In this document: one piece after another, positions 20,706 through 32,532 of the stretch
Layout of the letters: each line of letters opens with the position of its first letter
Position numbering within the stretch: position 1 is the stretch's first letter
DNA from: Azolla pinnata
Lineage: Eukaryota; Streptophyta; Polypodiopsida; Salviniales; Salviniaceae
Length of the DNA: 32,532 nucleotides
NCBI GenBank assembly: GCA_037176905.1
Contig: JBBBWG010028067.1
Coordinates: forward strand, 1 to 32,532
Reading direction: 5' to 3'
Program-made: the position numbers and the translations under genes
The notes under the pieces: model-generated
What the model was told of the DNA's origin: nothing
The model's input: only the letters and a program-made list of their open reading frames with translations
Databases searched by the model: none

Positions 20706-23500
20706 TGATATTCTGACTGAAGCAGACAGAAAACGAGGCCTCGTCTGCATGCATCATGCCAAGCAAGGTTCGCCCCAATGGCGACGAGGTTTTGACCCTG
20801 ACGATCCGAAGCCGTGGGCTTTGTTTGCGATGGGAATGCGATTTCTCCTCCTTCCGTTTTCGGCAGACCTACGATTCGATCGACTCACCCCATTGCTCAG
20901 ATCCGTGTAAAGTCCGCTGGACCTTAGTTAGGCATTGTTGTTTCTTTTCTTCTGCTTCTGCTGCTTCTGCTACTTCTTTGGCTCCGGAGTCATGACCTTC
21001 AATATGGGCCATCAAGGAAGGCTACAAACGCCAGCTGATGAGACGTTCAAAAGAATAAAGAAATAAACGATGTCGAAAGCAATATGGATGGAATGCCAGC
21101 AACCATGCGGAGCTGCGATGCAGTTTGCCCGAATCTAATTCCCCATATTCTTGAAAGAAATCGACTCACTCGATATGACATTGTGAGAACGACGCGATAA
21201 GAGAGCAAAAAAAGAAAAAAAAACCACGCAAAAAGCTTGCGATGGTACTTCTAATTGCGTTATGACCAACGGTATCACGAACTCGAGTCTTCCATTTTTT
21301 TTCTTTTATTTTCCTCTCATCCTTAGTTATCAATCAATCAAGAAAACAATACAAAAGGCCTTGATTATCGAGGCTAAGGAATACGAGAAATCTACAGCAT
21401 AATCGATGTCATTAGTGACCAACAACTACATCAATGAAAAAAATAGCCCAACACGACGCTTGATAGCTCCAAACTATCATAAAAGAGATTAACTATTAGC
21501 CTTAATATTAAGAATAGTAATTCAAAATGATGGTTTTAGAGTATTAACGGTGATCGTTAAAGCTATACATGAACATCATGCATTTATAGCAACCAAGTGA
21601 TGCCAATGTCTCTCCGTCTCTTTCTTTATGTTTTTCTCTATGTTTGTATATTGTATTTGAAATTCTATGGTTTCTTGCCTTCTTCATAACCATTGATTGA
21701 CTTGTATGCATTCTGCATATATTAGCACCAGCTGGCCATCTCCAATAGTTGGTAGAAGAAGTGGTAGGTTTTATCTTGAGTTCAAGCTAACTAATAAGCT
21801 AACTAATGTACAACATAGATGAGCTTCAAGCCAGCTCTATCGAGTATGTTTGTAGTCGATGACTCTTCAAAAGAAAAATGCCTCAATGCACCCTGATGAC
21901 ACTTCAAAAGAAACATGTCAAGGATTTGACGGTTAGGTCAATGCACCCAACAAATATGAGACCATTCTTGACATATTATCTAAATCTAAGTATAAGTTTG
22001 GGCTAGTAGAGATAAGAGGCTAGATCATTTTAGTTGCTAGCAAAGTCATAATACTCCCTTGAGTAATTAGAACAACAAAATTGAGTGAAATAATCCTCTA
22101 GTTAGAATGAACAACTCTAGTATCCTTACTCACTCCACCAATGCTTATTAGATGATTTGTTAAATAATGTGAAGTATCTAGAGCTTGTTCCGAATGAACC
22201 CCATTACATTATATAGTGTCAATGTCCTTTTATAACGTAGTTGATCAAGGTGTCATCAAGTCCTTGCCTTTGTTCTCTTATCTATTCACTCACTAGTTCT
22301 CATTTCTTAAACCAAGAGTTTGCTTTGAAACATATTATCATCTTGAAGAAGTTTCTTATGCTTTCTTTCCCTTAAATCAAACCTCACTCAAATTATTAAT
22401 TTACTTTTCCCATAAACAAACATATTTTATAGTCACGTAATTGATGATTAGAATAACCATGATGGTGGTGGATAGTCGTTGACAGGTGATATCAACAATG
22501 ACCATGTGGATTTATGCAACGTTTGAAATGCATATTATTGAAACTATATAGGAAGTTAGAAATAATACACTTTCCTAAGTCACATTTAGATGATCTGTAT
22601 TCTTATAAGGCGAAAAAATGTTTGAAGATTTGGGCTATTTTACGGTGTTGTAGACAAACAAACTAGAGTATTTATTGCTTTGAGGTACTAAATTTTCTTT
22701 TTCTTACAACATATTATAAAATTTGTCTCAACTTTAATTTAAATAATTTACATCTGCATATTCTTGATACTCTCTAAATTATAAATATTTGTATTCTCAA
22801 GCACCTTAGAACATCTAACAATCCAAATAAACCAAATCATGGTGATACATAATAGTTTCTATATATCTTGCATTATATATATATTGCATATCACTTATAT
22901 TTTCTCTTTGAACTTGTATTGCCACATTATCTATGTTCATATCCCATGAGAAACCTCTTGAATATCCAAACATAATAGTCATAATTTGTAATATTCTTTT
23001 TCAAATTTATTATGTGGCCTAACATTGTCACGAGCTATGTTTTAATATTTCTAATATATAAAAACTATAACAAATATAGGATGCTACCCCTTTTGATTTT
23101 TTTGTGACCATTGGCCCACTAATAATGCTTTAAATATAACTATCTAATGAAAGACAATTGTTTCCATCCTTTATTTTTTTTCTATAAAATCATCCAAAAC
23201 ATTAATAAGAAATCAAAATTTATCCCTTGTTCGCTATAATTGAGTATTACATTGAGCTAGAATCAATGTTAGCTAGAAACATTGATGTAGTTCTACATTA
23301 AGTTGTTAGAATGTGACGTCCAATTTTAATTGAGTAATAAAAAATACATACTTTTTATTAAAATGATTATTGAGCCCTCTCAACCAAGTTTTCTTATATC
23401 CCATTGTAACATTGTCAAGGGCTTCTTGTTATTAATGAATAAAAAATCACATTATAAGCAAAGATCTTATTTTAGAGAATATTACATATTTTAACTCCTC
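20706..23500. other. AT-rich gene-free DNA, nothing recognised
   Basis: Apart from a GC-richer patch at 20750-20990 the sequence is strongly AT-rich and stops are frequent in all frames. I found no exon with a recognisable domain, no tRNA-like sequence and no clear tandem repeat. It is probably old, decayed transposon sequence. Confidence 0.5.
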
Positions 23501-23859
23501 TAGTTGTGTCTTATAGAAAAGTGGAGAATGCTTTTGTTTGCGGAAGCTGTAGAGAACCTGTGATTATGTGTGTAGAAAATGATAAAGAACTAAGCAGTAG
23601 AGATTGAGATAGAAATTTTTTTTACATAAAAAAAAGTGTTTTATACTATTTAACATCCAGAAGTGCCCCAAGGGGATCTTATATATAGTTTATAAGATTC
23701 TATCACATTATGTGCATGTCGGAATCATAAATACATGAAAGACATCTTTTTCAATGGACATCTAGCTAAGTGTGAAAGATGATGTATGAGATTATAAATG
23801 CAAGAGAATTTGATTATGATTAGTTTCTTTTTTTTGGTTAATAACTATTCATAAAGTTT

Positions 23860-24660
23860 AGTTTGTTACTTAACACTCCTCTCAAACATAACTTTTTGTT
23901 CCAGCTCGTACAACTTGCGGTTGTGGTTGTTATAGTTGTTACAGATTTCTAGCGTCGACTTTGCTAACAAGGTTATTCATGGAAAGACATCTTGTTGCAT
24001 TGGGGTTGATGAGCGTATTTAATGTTACTTCTATCCATATAAAATTTTTAACTAATCTGCTGATTTGTCTAATGCATGATTTTAAAAAGATAAAAAAGAT
24101 TTAGTATAACGTATTATAGACAATAAAGTTGAGTTTGTCACTTAACAATCCCCTCAAACATAACTTTTCGTACATCTCGCACAACTTGCATTGCGGTTGT
24201 TATAATTGTTGAAGTCTTCTCGTAAATTTGCTAACAAGGACATTTATGGAAAGACATCTTCTTATATTAGGGTTAATGAACATGTGTTATGTCACTTTTA
24301 TCCACATAAAATTCTTGACCAATTTCCTAATTTGTCTAATGCATAATTAAAAAAAACAATAAATTTATTATCAATAACTACTCATAAAGTTGAGTTTGTC
24401 ACTTAACACTCCCGTCAAGCATAACTTTTCATTGTAGCTTGCATAACTTGCGGTTGTTGTTGTTATAATTGTTGAAGTCTTCTTGCATTTTACTAATAAG
24501 GCCATTCATGGAAAGACATCTTGTTGTATTAGGGTTAATTAACATATGTTATGTCACTTTTATCTTTATAAAATTCTTCACTAATTTCCTAGTTTGTCTA
24601 ATGCATGATTTTAAAAAGATAAAAATTATTTAGTATGCCATATTATAAACAATAAATATG
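23860..24660 (-). mobile_element. Three tandem about 260-bp repeats with copia-LTR-like junctions
   Basis: The block TTTGTCACTTAACACTCC, then TCAAACATAACTTTT, GCGGTTGT, CATGGAAAGACATCTT and TTTGTCTAATGCATGATT occurs three times, starting near 23868, 24131 and 24391. On the minus strand each start reads a purine run followed by TGTTAAGTGACAAA. This resembles the polypurine tract plus LTR start (TG...) of plant Ty1/copia elements. Upstream sequence at 23560-23870 could be LTR body. No pol domain is seen, and the LTR interpretation is inference. Confidence 0.5.
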
Positions 24661-25139
24661 ATTTATTATTATAACTTTACCTTCCGATGATAACTTTGTA
24701 TTTCCTCATAGAAACAACTTTTGTCTCATCATTAATAATAAAGGTAAAGCATGTTTAAAACAACTTTCTAGCTAATGCACGATTTGGGGTGTAGATATCC
24801 AATTTAGAACCCTAGTTGTTTATGCATCTTTTGTAAGCACTACTATTAGGCTTCTTCAAGGACAATTATCTCTTTATATACAATGCTTTGTTTCTATTGA
24901 CTAGCTATTACCATACAAACTCCACCTTGTCATTTATAGTTGAGAACCAAAACATTTCCTAACTACCAAGTAGTAATGTGTAATAGTTCTTATTCGTCTT
25001 TGCTTCAAATGATATTCTTGAAATATTGTAACGTCTAATAGATCATTTATAAGGCACTTCTACAGTGTTCGTCTTAGGCAGCCTCTATATCATTCGTGTA
25101 AGGTGCTACCCAATCCTTGAACATTCCAAGTTAGGAACC
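24661..25139. other. AT-rich gene-free DNA next to retroelement remnants
   Basis: There is no open frame of note and no recognised motif. It probably belongs to the same decayed retroelement zone. Confidence 0.4.
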
Positions 25140-25800
25140 TCATAAAAAACCACGGGATAAAGAATCGATCCCTAGGTTACAAGTGTTAGTAGGATGACCC
25201 CAATAATATAGAGATCCATCTCCGGTCACTATCATCATCATCACCATCATCATCATCTGGTCTTTGAGCATGTCAACACTTTTATGAAACGCAAATGACG
25301 ATGCTTGGTTGGCTTTCCAGTATCCCTTCTTCATGAATGCATACATAACCATAATAAAAGAATACTGCCAAGGGTAGCTCCAGTACCCAATCCATTCATT
25401 GTCTATACGACTAAGGAAACACTTGCATTGTCTAGGCCCATGTATTATAGCATTTCTCTCCCTCGATGACATAATTGCGCATATAGGGAAAATTGCACCA
25501 TCTACCCTCTCTAAAAGGACTTCCATGGCTAACTTCTTAAGACGTTTATTTAAGTACACAAATTGGTTTTCCTCCTCCATTTTAGCTATCCTCTCGGGGC
25601 AATCCTTAACGAAGTGCCCTCGTTTTCTTACAATAGAAACATTGCCTTAGCAGTCCAGAAAACTCAACCTTTTTGGTAACAGGGTCTCCCTTCTACATTC
25701 GGTAATCTTATCCTCTGGAGGTAGATTTTCCAGTGATCCTACACAGATTCGAGTCTATGGATAGCCCGACGGTTTTAGAAATCATCATTGCCATGCTTCC
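25140..25800 (-). pseudogene. Decayed retroelement ORF with CCHC zinc knuckle
   Basis: On the minus strand, codons at 25641-25599 encode CFYCKKRGHFVKDC, a CX2CX4HX4C zinc knuckle. It is preceded by VEFSGLLRQ and followed by PERIAKMEEENQF. Zinc knuckles in this setting (V-E-Y/F-G-L-P-x-x-C) are typical of plant LINE ORF1 or gag proteins. The upstream in-frame part (about 25796-25690) holds two stops (TAA and TAG), so it is broken. The 146 residues after the knuckle end in a poly-Met stretch encoded by CAT repeats and match nothing I recognise. Confidence 0.6.
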
Positions 25801-26107
25801 TTGGAACTTCACCCAGGTTCCAATCTCCGAGAGACTGTACAGATAGCTGTAAAGCATCGAGAAACAATCCGTACATATAAACCCCCCCCCCCCAGAGAGA
25901 CGATCATCGACGGAATCATCGAATCAGGCATCATGCATACAGGCATTCGGACGCACATGCATCCGCAGAGCGAACCATAATAGAGTTTTGGAAGCTGCGA
26001 ACGCAGCCGAGAATGATTCGAGCATTTCGGGATCGACAAATCACAAATGGAATGTTTTGGGACCAGAAGAACTGGTGAAAGTTTAGCAACAGGATTTGTG
26101 ACAAGTT

Positions 26108-26311
26108 TCACACAATTTATGCACACATACCAAACACATGCATGCATACATACATACACACGCATGTATACATACATACACACACACATACATACACACG
26201 CATGCATACATACATACATGCACACATACATACGCACATGCATACATACATACATACATACATACATACATACATACATACATACATACATACATACATA
26301 CATACATACAG
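26108..26311. repeat. CATA/ACAC tetranucleotide microsatellite
   Basis: It begins as mixed CATACACA repeats and ends as a long pure CATA tract (about 26238-26310). It lies 40 bp upstream of the methyltransferase-like start codon, so it is in that gene's promoter or leader. The CATA frame is open and in phase with the downstream gene. Confidence 0.95.
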
Positions 26312-26351
26312 ATATGTGTACGAGGGAAGAAGCCTAAAACCTCGAAGCTCC

Positions 26352-27545
26352 ATGGCTATGGCGACCTCTGCTTCCGGCTCCGCTCTTCTTCGTAGCTGTG
26401 AAACAGGAAGAAGAAGAAGAGGAGGAGGAGGAGGAGGAGGAGCAGCAGCTCCCTACTCCTCCTTGCAAGCGTCCTTTTCTTCGTCGCCGCTCTTCCGCCT
26501 TCAACCGTCTCCCCAAAGCAAGGTAAGTCCTCAAACTAGGGTTTCATTCTCTCTGCAACGGGCGCATGCCTTTAGCTATGGCGATGTCGGTACCGACCTA
26601 AAGATTCTCCGCAAAGAAGAAGAAGAAGAAGTAGTAGAAGAAGAAGAAGAAGAAGTAGAAGAAGAAGAAGTAGGGGTAGAAGTAGAAGAAAAAAACGTGA
26701 AGGAAGAGGAAGGGATGAAGGAAGGACAGCCTCAGACACAGAGAATCGGCTATTCTGTGATCAAGAACCTGGTTCTTGCCCTAATTCTGGGGAAGGTAGT
26801 CTGGAGGCTGACATCCACAGTCACATTCTGGACCTGCGTAAGATGCTTCCTGGAGACATGGCCATTCCCAGCTGCCATACCCTTAGGGTTCTGCTCCTTC
26901 TTCCTCGCAACTGATCAAACGAAGAAGGAGAGCGAACGAGACAGGCCATGGAACCGTCTCGTGATCCTTCTCGGCTCCTTCACATGGCTCATCCTCATCC
27001 CGCTCGGATTCCGGAATGGCTATGTCCGAGGCTGGCCCATCCTGCTCTTCCTCGTGTACATGTGCTTCTTCCTCCTTGCATCGGAGCTTCCATGGCCGAG
27101 CAATGCCTCTGAAGTCCTGCTCCTTTCCAGCATATTCGCATGCCATTTGCTCGCATCGCTCGAGGGAGTCCAGCTCTACTTTGCTTGGAACTGGATGCTC
27201 CCTACCAGACTTGCCGTTTGCTTGCTTGTGCTTAGCCTGAGCTTGCATTGCTGTGCAATCTGGCTCCTGAGGAAATCTGCCAACAAAAATCATGTGGATC
27301 TGGTAATGTGCGGACCTTATAAGTTCATCCGGCATCCCATGTATGCAAGCCATATCCTGCTTTTCTCAGGTTATTGCCTGGCTTTACGAGCTTATTGGAG
27401 CATGTTCCTCCTGCTCCTTGCGTCAATTCTCTATTTCGATCATCGAGTCAAGGCAGAGGAGGAATCTCTACAGGAATCCTCTCATGGGCAATACCAGGCT
27501 TACAAAGAGACTGTAAGGTACAAGTATTTCCCCCTGGTGTATTAG
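26352..27545 (+). CDS. Probable plastid ICMT/PEMT-like membrane methyltransferase
   Basis: The gene is a single exon of 397 residues. The N-terminus (1-85) is rich in Ser, Arg, Ala and Gly with few acidic residues and looks like a chloroplast transit peptide. An acidic Glu-rich linker follows (about 89-120, encoded by GAA repeats). Several hydrophobic segments lie at about 138-152, 173-186, 203-220, 228-243, 255-270, 286-305 and 346-361. The C-terminal part carries GPYKFIRHPMY (321-331), a KAEEE motif (367-371) and YQAYKETVRYKYFP (381-394). The RHPMY plus EE arrangement is that of isoprenylcysteine/phospholipid methyltransferase-fold enzymes, where this region binds S-adenosylmethionine. The substrate cannot be told. 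I chose ATG 26352 because the frame upstream, though open to 26142, is pure microsatellite. An intron at the GTAAGT at 26523 was considered and not supported. Confidence 0.82.
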   Translation: MAMATSASGSALLRSCETGRRRRGGGGGGGAAAPYSSLQASFSSSPLFRLQPSPQSKVSPQTRVSFSLQRAHAFSYGDVGTDLKILRKEEEEEVVEEEEEEVEEEEVGVEVEEKNVKEEEGMKEGQPQTQRIGYSVIKNLVLALILGKVVWRLTSTVTFWTCVRCFLETWPFPAAIPLGFCSFFLATDQTKKESERDRPWNRLVILLGSFTWLILIPLGFRNGYVRGWPILLFLVYMCFFLLASELPWPSNASEVLLLSSIFACHLLASLEGVQLYFAWNWMLPTRLAVCLLVLSLSLHCCAIWLLRKSANKNHVDLVMCGPYKFIRHPMYASHILLFSGYCLALRAYWSMFLLLLASILYFDHRVKAEEESLQESSHGQYQAYKETVRYKYFPLVY

Positions 27546-29470
27546 ATGGGGTATATACAGCTGCATTTCTGATCTTTGTAGCACAGTTTTTATGTCCGAT
27601 CTTCTCGATTTCTGTTCTTTCTGATACAGTCGATTGCAGGCCCAAACACGAGGAATCGTCTCTGTATGCAAGTAATGTTTGTGTCGCTTCTGTTTACCCG
27701 AATTTTCAGCTTGTTTCCTGTGTGTTGTCCCGCATTTGGAAGTTGTGTATGAAGCGTTACGAGAAGAAGAATGCAGGATCAGAGGTCATCACAATGGGGT
27801 TGTTTTTTTTGACGAAAGAACCATTTCAGCGAATTGGCGTTGAAGTGTAAAGACAGATGCAAGAAACTGCTTTGGTAACTTATATGTTGTTGCTGGGCAA
27901 GCCCTGCGTTTGTGAAGTGAAAACAGCTCCACGATTAAGCCAAGGGGCCAGATCATTCTACAGTTTTTACCGTTATTGAAAAGGAAGTTGTAGTTTGGAG
28001 ACAGTGCAAGAACATGATTCTGTGGATGCACTCTGCCAAACCAGTGTTTCTCTCTTTGTTGCCAGGTACATAACAGTAGCATTCTTTCCATCGCCTGCAT
28101 CATTGGCCCATGATCTGAGATGCACAGAGTGAAGGAATGTTGAAGAAGAAAAGAAAGCAAGAAACAAATAAAAGCATAAAGTAGGATACATTTGGAGCTG
28201 TATCGCCCAAACCCCACGACAATGTAAAGCAACAATGGAGCAATATAAAGTTCCATCTCGAGGACAAATGGCGGGCTCACAAACAACGGTAATGAAGGAG
28301 TGCTCCTCGAATCCATCGATGAAGAGAGAGGTATGCATTGAATTTGAGAGGCATTCTATGTTGTTCTAATTCGTGCAGTGACGAAAAGCACACGGCGTTT
28401 GTTGGCCATATATTTTTCCTGTACTTGGCCACAATTGCTTCTGTGAGCAGCTTCAGCTTGCAGAGTCTAGACACAAGCTAACCGCTTGGCATTCCTTTCA
28501 ACTGCTCAATGAGCTCTTTCTTCACCTCCAACGTAGGCAAGGTGAATATTTCTTGCGACACTTCCAACTCCCAACTTCATCAACTTTTGTTGATCTTATG
28601 CACTTAAAAATGATTAGATGGTCATTGACATGTTGTGCAACTACTATACATGCAAGAAACTTTGTATTATAATAGCTCTCTCCAACGCAGTGAGCTGCCA
28701 AAACTCTCAACACTTTTGCTCATAACCAACCATCGTGAGTAGTTTGGGATGTGCTTGTGCACACTTATGAGTGTAGAAAATACCGCATCTAATCATAAAC
28801 TAAATGCAATTGAAAAGGGTGAGAATAGTACTGATTGGTGATCGTCATCTAGATTTGTTGGTGGTGCATTTCGACCCGATTTCATGATCTGATACTCACA
28901 AGCTATACATCATGCGGTCTTTTGATCGTACACGGCTCAAATAGCAACATACATTGAGCTTCTTTTGCTCTACTGTTTCTTTCTCTAGTTTGTGGCCATC
29001 AATTTGAGCTCAACAGTAGTTTACTATGGTGAATGATCATGTATGTAGGTTTACACAAAGGTCTATTTTGTACGTGAGCTTGCCTCTGTTTATTCCTCGA
29101 GAGATGGCTGTTGTTGTTCTTGGTAGTGTAAAAGAAATTTAGTCTCTTCTCATCGCTGATGAATGGAACAAATCTGATGGTGATTCGAGCTTGGCGAATG
29201 GTGCCTGAGATTATAGCGTTGGATGCACATTCTGCCACGACACAAAGCTGAGCTGTGTTTGGGGAAAACAGAACAACGCGACAATACAAGGGAAAATGCA
29301 TGCTATGATCTGTTGTCTGTCACAATTGTTATGATCTCACAAGCTCAGCCCTTCTTCTAATACAGATACTAGTACTTGAGGACATAAATCCAAACCCTTT
29401 TGGATGCAAAACGAACAACGCTATCGCAATTGCGTCGATCTGGCAAACTCAATCCTTCTACGGTGCAACA
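27546..29470. other. Intergenic DNA, no gene recognised
   Basis: The 3' UTR of the methyltransferase-like gene probably occupies the first few hundred bases. Beyond that the composition is ordinary. The longest open frames (for example 27789-28316 on the minus strand) have no family resemblance and no exon-like codon pattern. No tRNA or tandem repeat was seen. Confidence 0.5.
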
Positions 29471-29639
29471 GTAATCGTGATGATAATGATGATAATGATG
29501 ATGACAGCAAATGATAATAATTAATAATAACATTAACAATAATAATCATCATCAAACACATAAATCCAAACTCTTCCAGGTGCAAAACAGCTCCTTCGGA
29601 AACTGTATTAACTGTATTAGAAGTGTTTGTATGATTACA

Positions 29640-29760
29640 TACATACGTACATACATGCATACATGTATATATATATACACACACGCGCACACACGTATGT
29701 GTATGACGTATGTGTATGACGTATGTATATGACGTACGTGTATACGTATCCGTTTGTGAG
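29640..29760. promoter_or_regulatory. Alternating purine-pyrimidine tract with three TGACGTA motifs
   Basis: A tract of TACATACG, TATATA and CACACGCGCACAC is followed by TGACGTA at 29704, 29717 and 29730, a 13-bp period. TGACGT is the core bound by TGA-type bZIP factors. It lies about 600 bp upstream of the beta-tubulin start codon. A function is speculative. Confidence 0.45.
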
Positions 29761-29950
29761 GGCGTATACGGGTGCGTATATACGGTGTAGATACGGCGGT
29801 TATTCTCGTTACGGAGACGGAAATAGAAGCAAGAAAAGCGCGGGATAAAAAACGACTTCTTGGAAATTTTGAAATACAACAACTGCTACCACTACTACTA
29901 CGGAACGAAGCAGACGAACGAACGAACGGAGCAGACGATCGATCGCAGCA

Positions 29951-30263
29951 GAAGAAGGATCGAAGCAAAGCAGACGATCGATCGAAGCAGACGACGCGAT
30001 AGACGCAGAGAAGCGCGCTGCAAGACAGACAGACAGAGGTGCGGATCGCGTGCGTAGAGGAGGAAGCGAGAGAGAGAGAGAGAGAAGAAGAAGAAGAAGA
30101 AGAAGAAGAAGAAGAAGGATCGAGGCAGACGATCGATCGAAGCAGACGACGCGGTAGACGCAGAGAAGCGCGCTGCAAGACACACAGACAGAGGTGCGGA
30201 TCGCGTGCGTGGAGGAGGAAGCGAGAGAGAGAGAAGAAGAAGAAGAAGAAGGAGGAGGAGGAG
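29951..30263. repeat. About 155-bp tandem duplication in the beta-tubulin leader
   Basis: GAAGAAGGATCGA, CAGACGATCGATCGAAGCAG, ACGCAGAGAAGCGCGCTGCA, GAGGTGCGGATCGCGTGCGT, GGAGGAAGCGAGAGAG and a GAA tract appear at 29951-30110 and again at 30111-30263. A partial third start (GCAGACGATCGATCG) lies at 29931. GAGA and GAA microsatellites close each unit. It ends about 60 bp before the tubulin ATG, so it is probably 5' UTR. Confidence 0.85.
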
Positions 30264-30324
30264 GAGGAGGAGAAGGAGAAGAAGGCGGAGGAGGAGGATC
30301 GAAGTCCGTCTCTGATCTGCGACG

Positions 30325-31893
<1,569 letters not shown>

Positions 31894-31923
31894 TAGCGTC
31901 AATGATGGCTTAGTGCACACAGT

Positions 31924-32532
31924 AGGTAACCCCTAAAATGATGCTGTAAATGATGGTGGTGGTGATAACAAACAGATGATGGACAGTTAGATTAACAGCC
32001 TCATTGATTGATTGCTACCTGTAGTTGGAGATCTGAACGATTTGATCGAGGGTTAAGGGTTTAGGTAACCCCTAAAACGATGCTGTAAATTATGTCTAAT
32101 TTAAATCTAGGGTTAAGGGTTTAGGTAACCCCTAAAATGATGCTGCAAATGGTGGTGGTGGTGATAGCAAACAGATGATGGACAGCTAGATTAACAGCCT
32201 CATTGATTGATTGCTACCTGTAGTTGGAGATCTGAACCACTTGATCGAGGGTTAAGGGTTTAGGTAACCCCTAAAACGATGCTGCAAATGGTGGTGGTGG
32301 TGATAACAAACAGATGATGGACAGTTAGATTAACAGCCTCATTGATTGATTGCTACCTGTAGTTGGAGATCTGAACCACTTGATCTAGGCTTAAGGGTTT
32401 AAGGTAACCCCTAAAATGATGCTGCAAATGGTGGTGGTGGTGATAACAAACAGATGATTAACAGCCTCATTGATTGATTGCTACCTGTAGTTGGAGATCT
32501 GAACCACTTGATCTAGGCTTAAGGGTTTAAGG
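31924..32532. repeat. 139-140-bp tandem repeat in beta-tubulin intron 2
   Basis: The unit begins AGGTAACCCCTAAAATGATG and contains GGTGGTGGTGATAACAAACAG, CAGCCTCATTGATTGATTGC, CTACCTGTAGTTGGAGATC and a telomere-like GGTTAAGGGTTTAGG. Starts are at 31924, 32063, 32123, 32262, 32402 and about 32530. The second unit is cut to 60 bp, and the last lacks about 12 bp. Copies are nearly identical, so the array is recent. It continues past the window edge. Confidence 0.92.

Noticed and set aside
26523..26575. Possible 53-nt intron (GTAAGT...TTTAG) in the methyltransferase-like gene
   Set aside because: Too short for a plant intron and its removal would shift the frame. The unspliced frame is open to the conserved C-terminus.
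27789..28338. Two overlapping minus-strand open frames (121 and 175 codons) downstream of the methyltransferase-like gene
   Set aside because: No recognisable domain, overlapping frames, no plausible splice partners.

Overview
The window is nuclear DNA of a land plant. It holds five protein-coding genes with introns and plant-type exon layouts, set in AT-rich and microsatellite-rich DNA. From left to right they are: a 3'-truncated SCC4/MAU2 cohesin-loader gene (minus, 1-5212); an RNFT1-like membrane RING E3 ligase gene (plus, 8220-13614, eight exons); a LEAFY/FLORICAULA gene (minus, 14899-18278, three exons); a single-exon, probably plastid-targeted ICMT/PEMT-like membrane methyltransferase gene (plus, 26352-27545); and the 5' part of a beta-tubulin gene (plus, 30325 to beyond the window). 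Exon boundaries were worked out by hand from GT/AG sites, unbroken reading phase and remembered family conservation. No alignment program was run.

The LEAFY DNA-binding domain has His and Arg at the two positions that read H312 and R345 in Arabidopsis. This is the type I state and argues against a moss (Asp and Cys). The C-terminus resembles gymnosperm, fern and lycophyte LEAFY more than the angiosperm protein. Introns of 0.1-2.2 kb and five genes in 32 kb are compact for a conifer or fern. A non-seed vascular plant such as a lycophyte is my best guess, with low confidence.

The genes have unrelated housekeeping or developmental roles: cohesin loading, ubiquitylation at membranes, a floral/meristem transcription factor, a membrane methyltransferase and the cytoskeleton. 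They do not form a pathway. MAU2 and the RNFT1-like gene are divergent, with a 3 kb space that holds a foldback transposon-like element, a four-unit ABRE-bearing tandem repeat and TTAGGG-type telomere-like repeats. RNFT1-like and LEAFY are convergent. An 8 kb gene-poor block (18.3-26.3 kb) holds the LEAFY upstream region (GA/CT tracts and about 700 bp of TGCATG/TGTATG repeats), a 155-bp tandem repeat, a 260-bp tandem repeat with copia-LTR-like junctions, and a broken retroelement zinc-knuckle remnant.

The most notable observation is that the conserved LEAFY N-terminus (DPEQF...LFRW) is present and open, but the position of the usual initiator Met is CTG, in a strong initiation context, with no in-frame ATG upstream before a stop. 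Tandem repeats also sit inside introns of LEAFY (about 125 bp units) and beta-tubulin (139-140 bp units).
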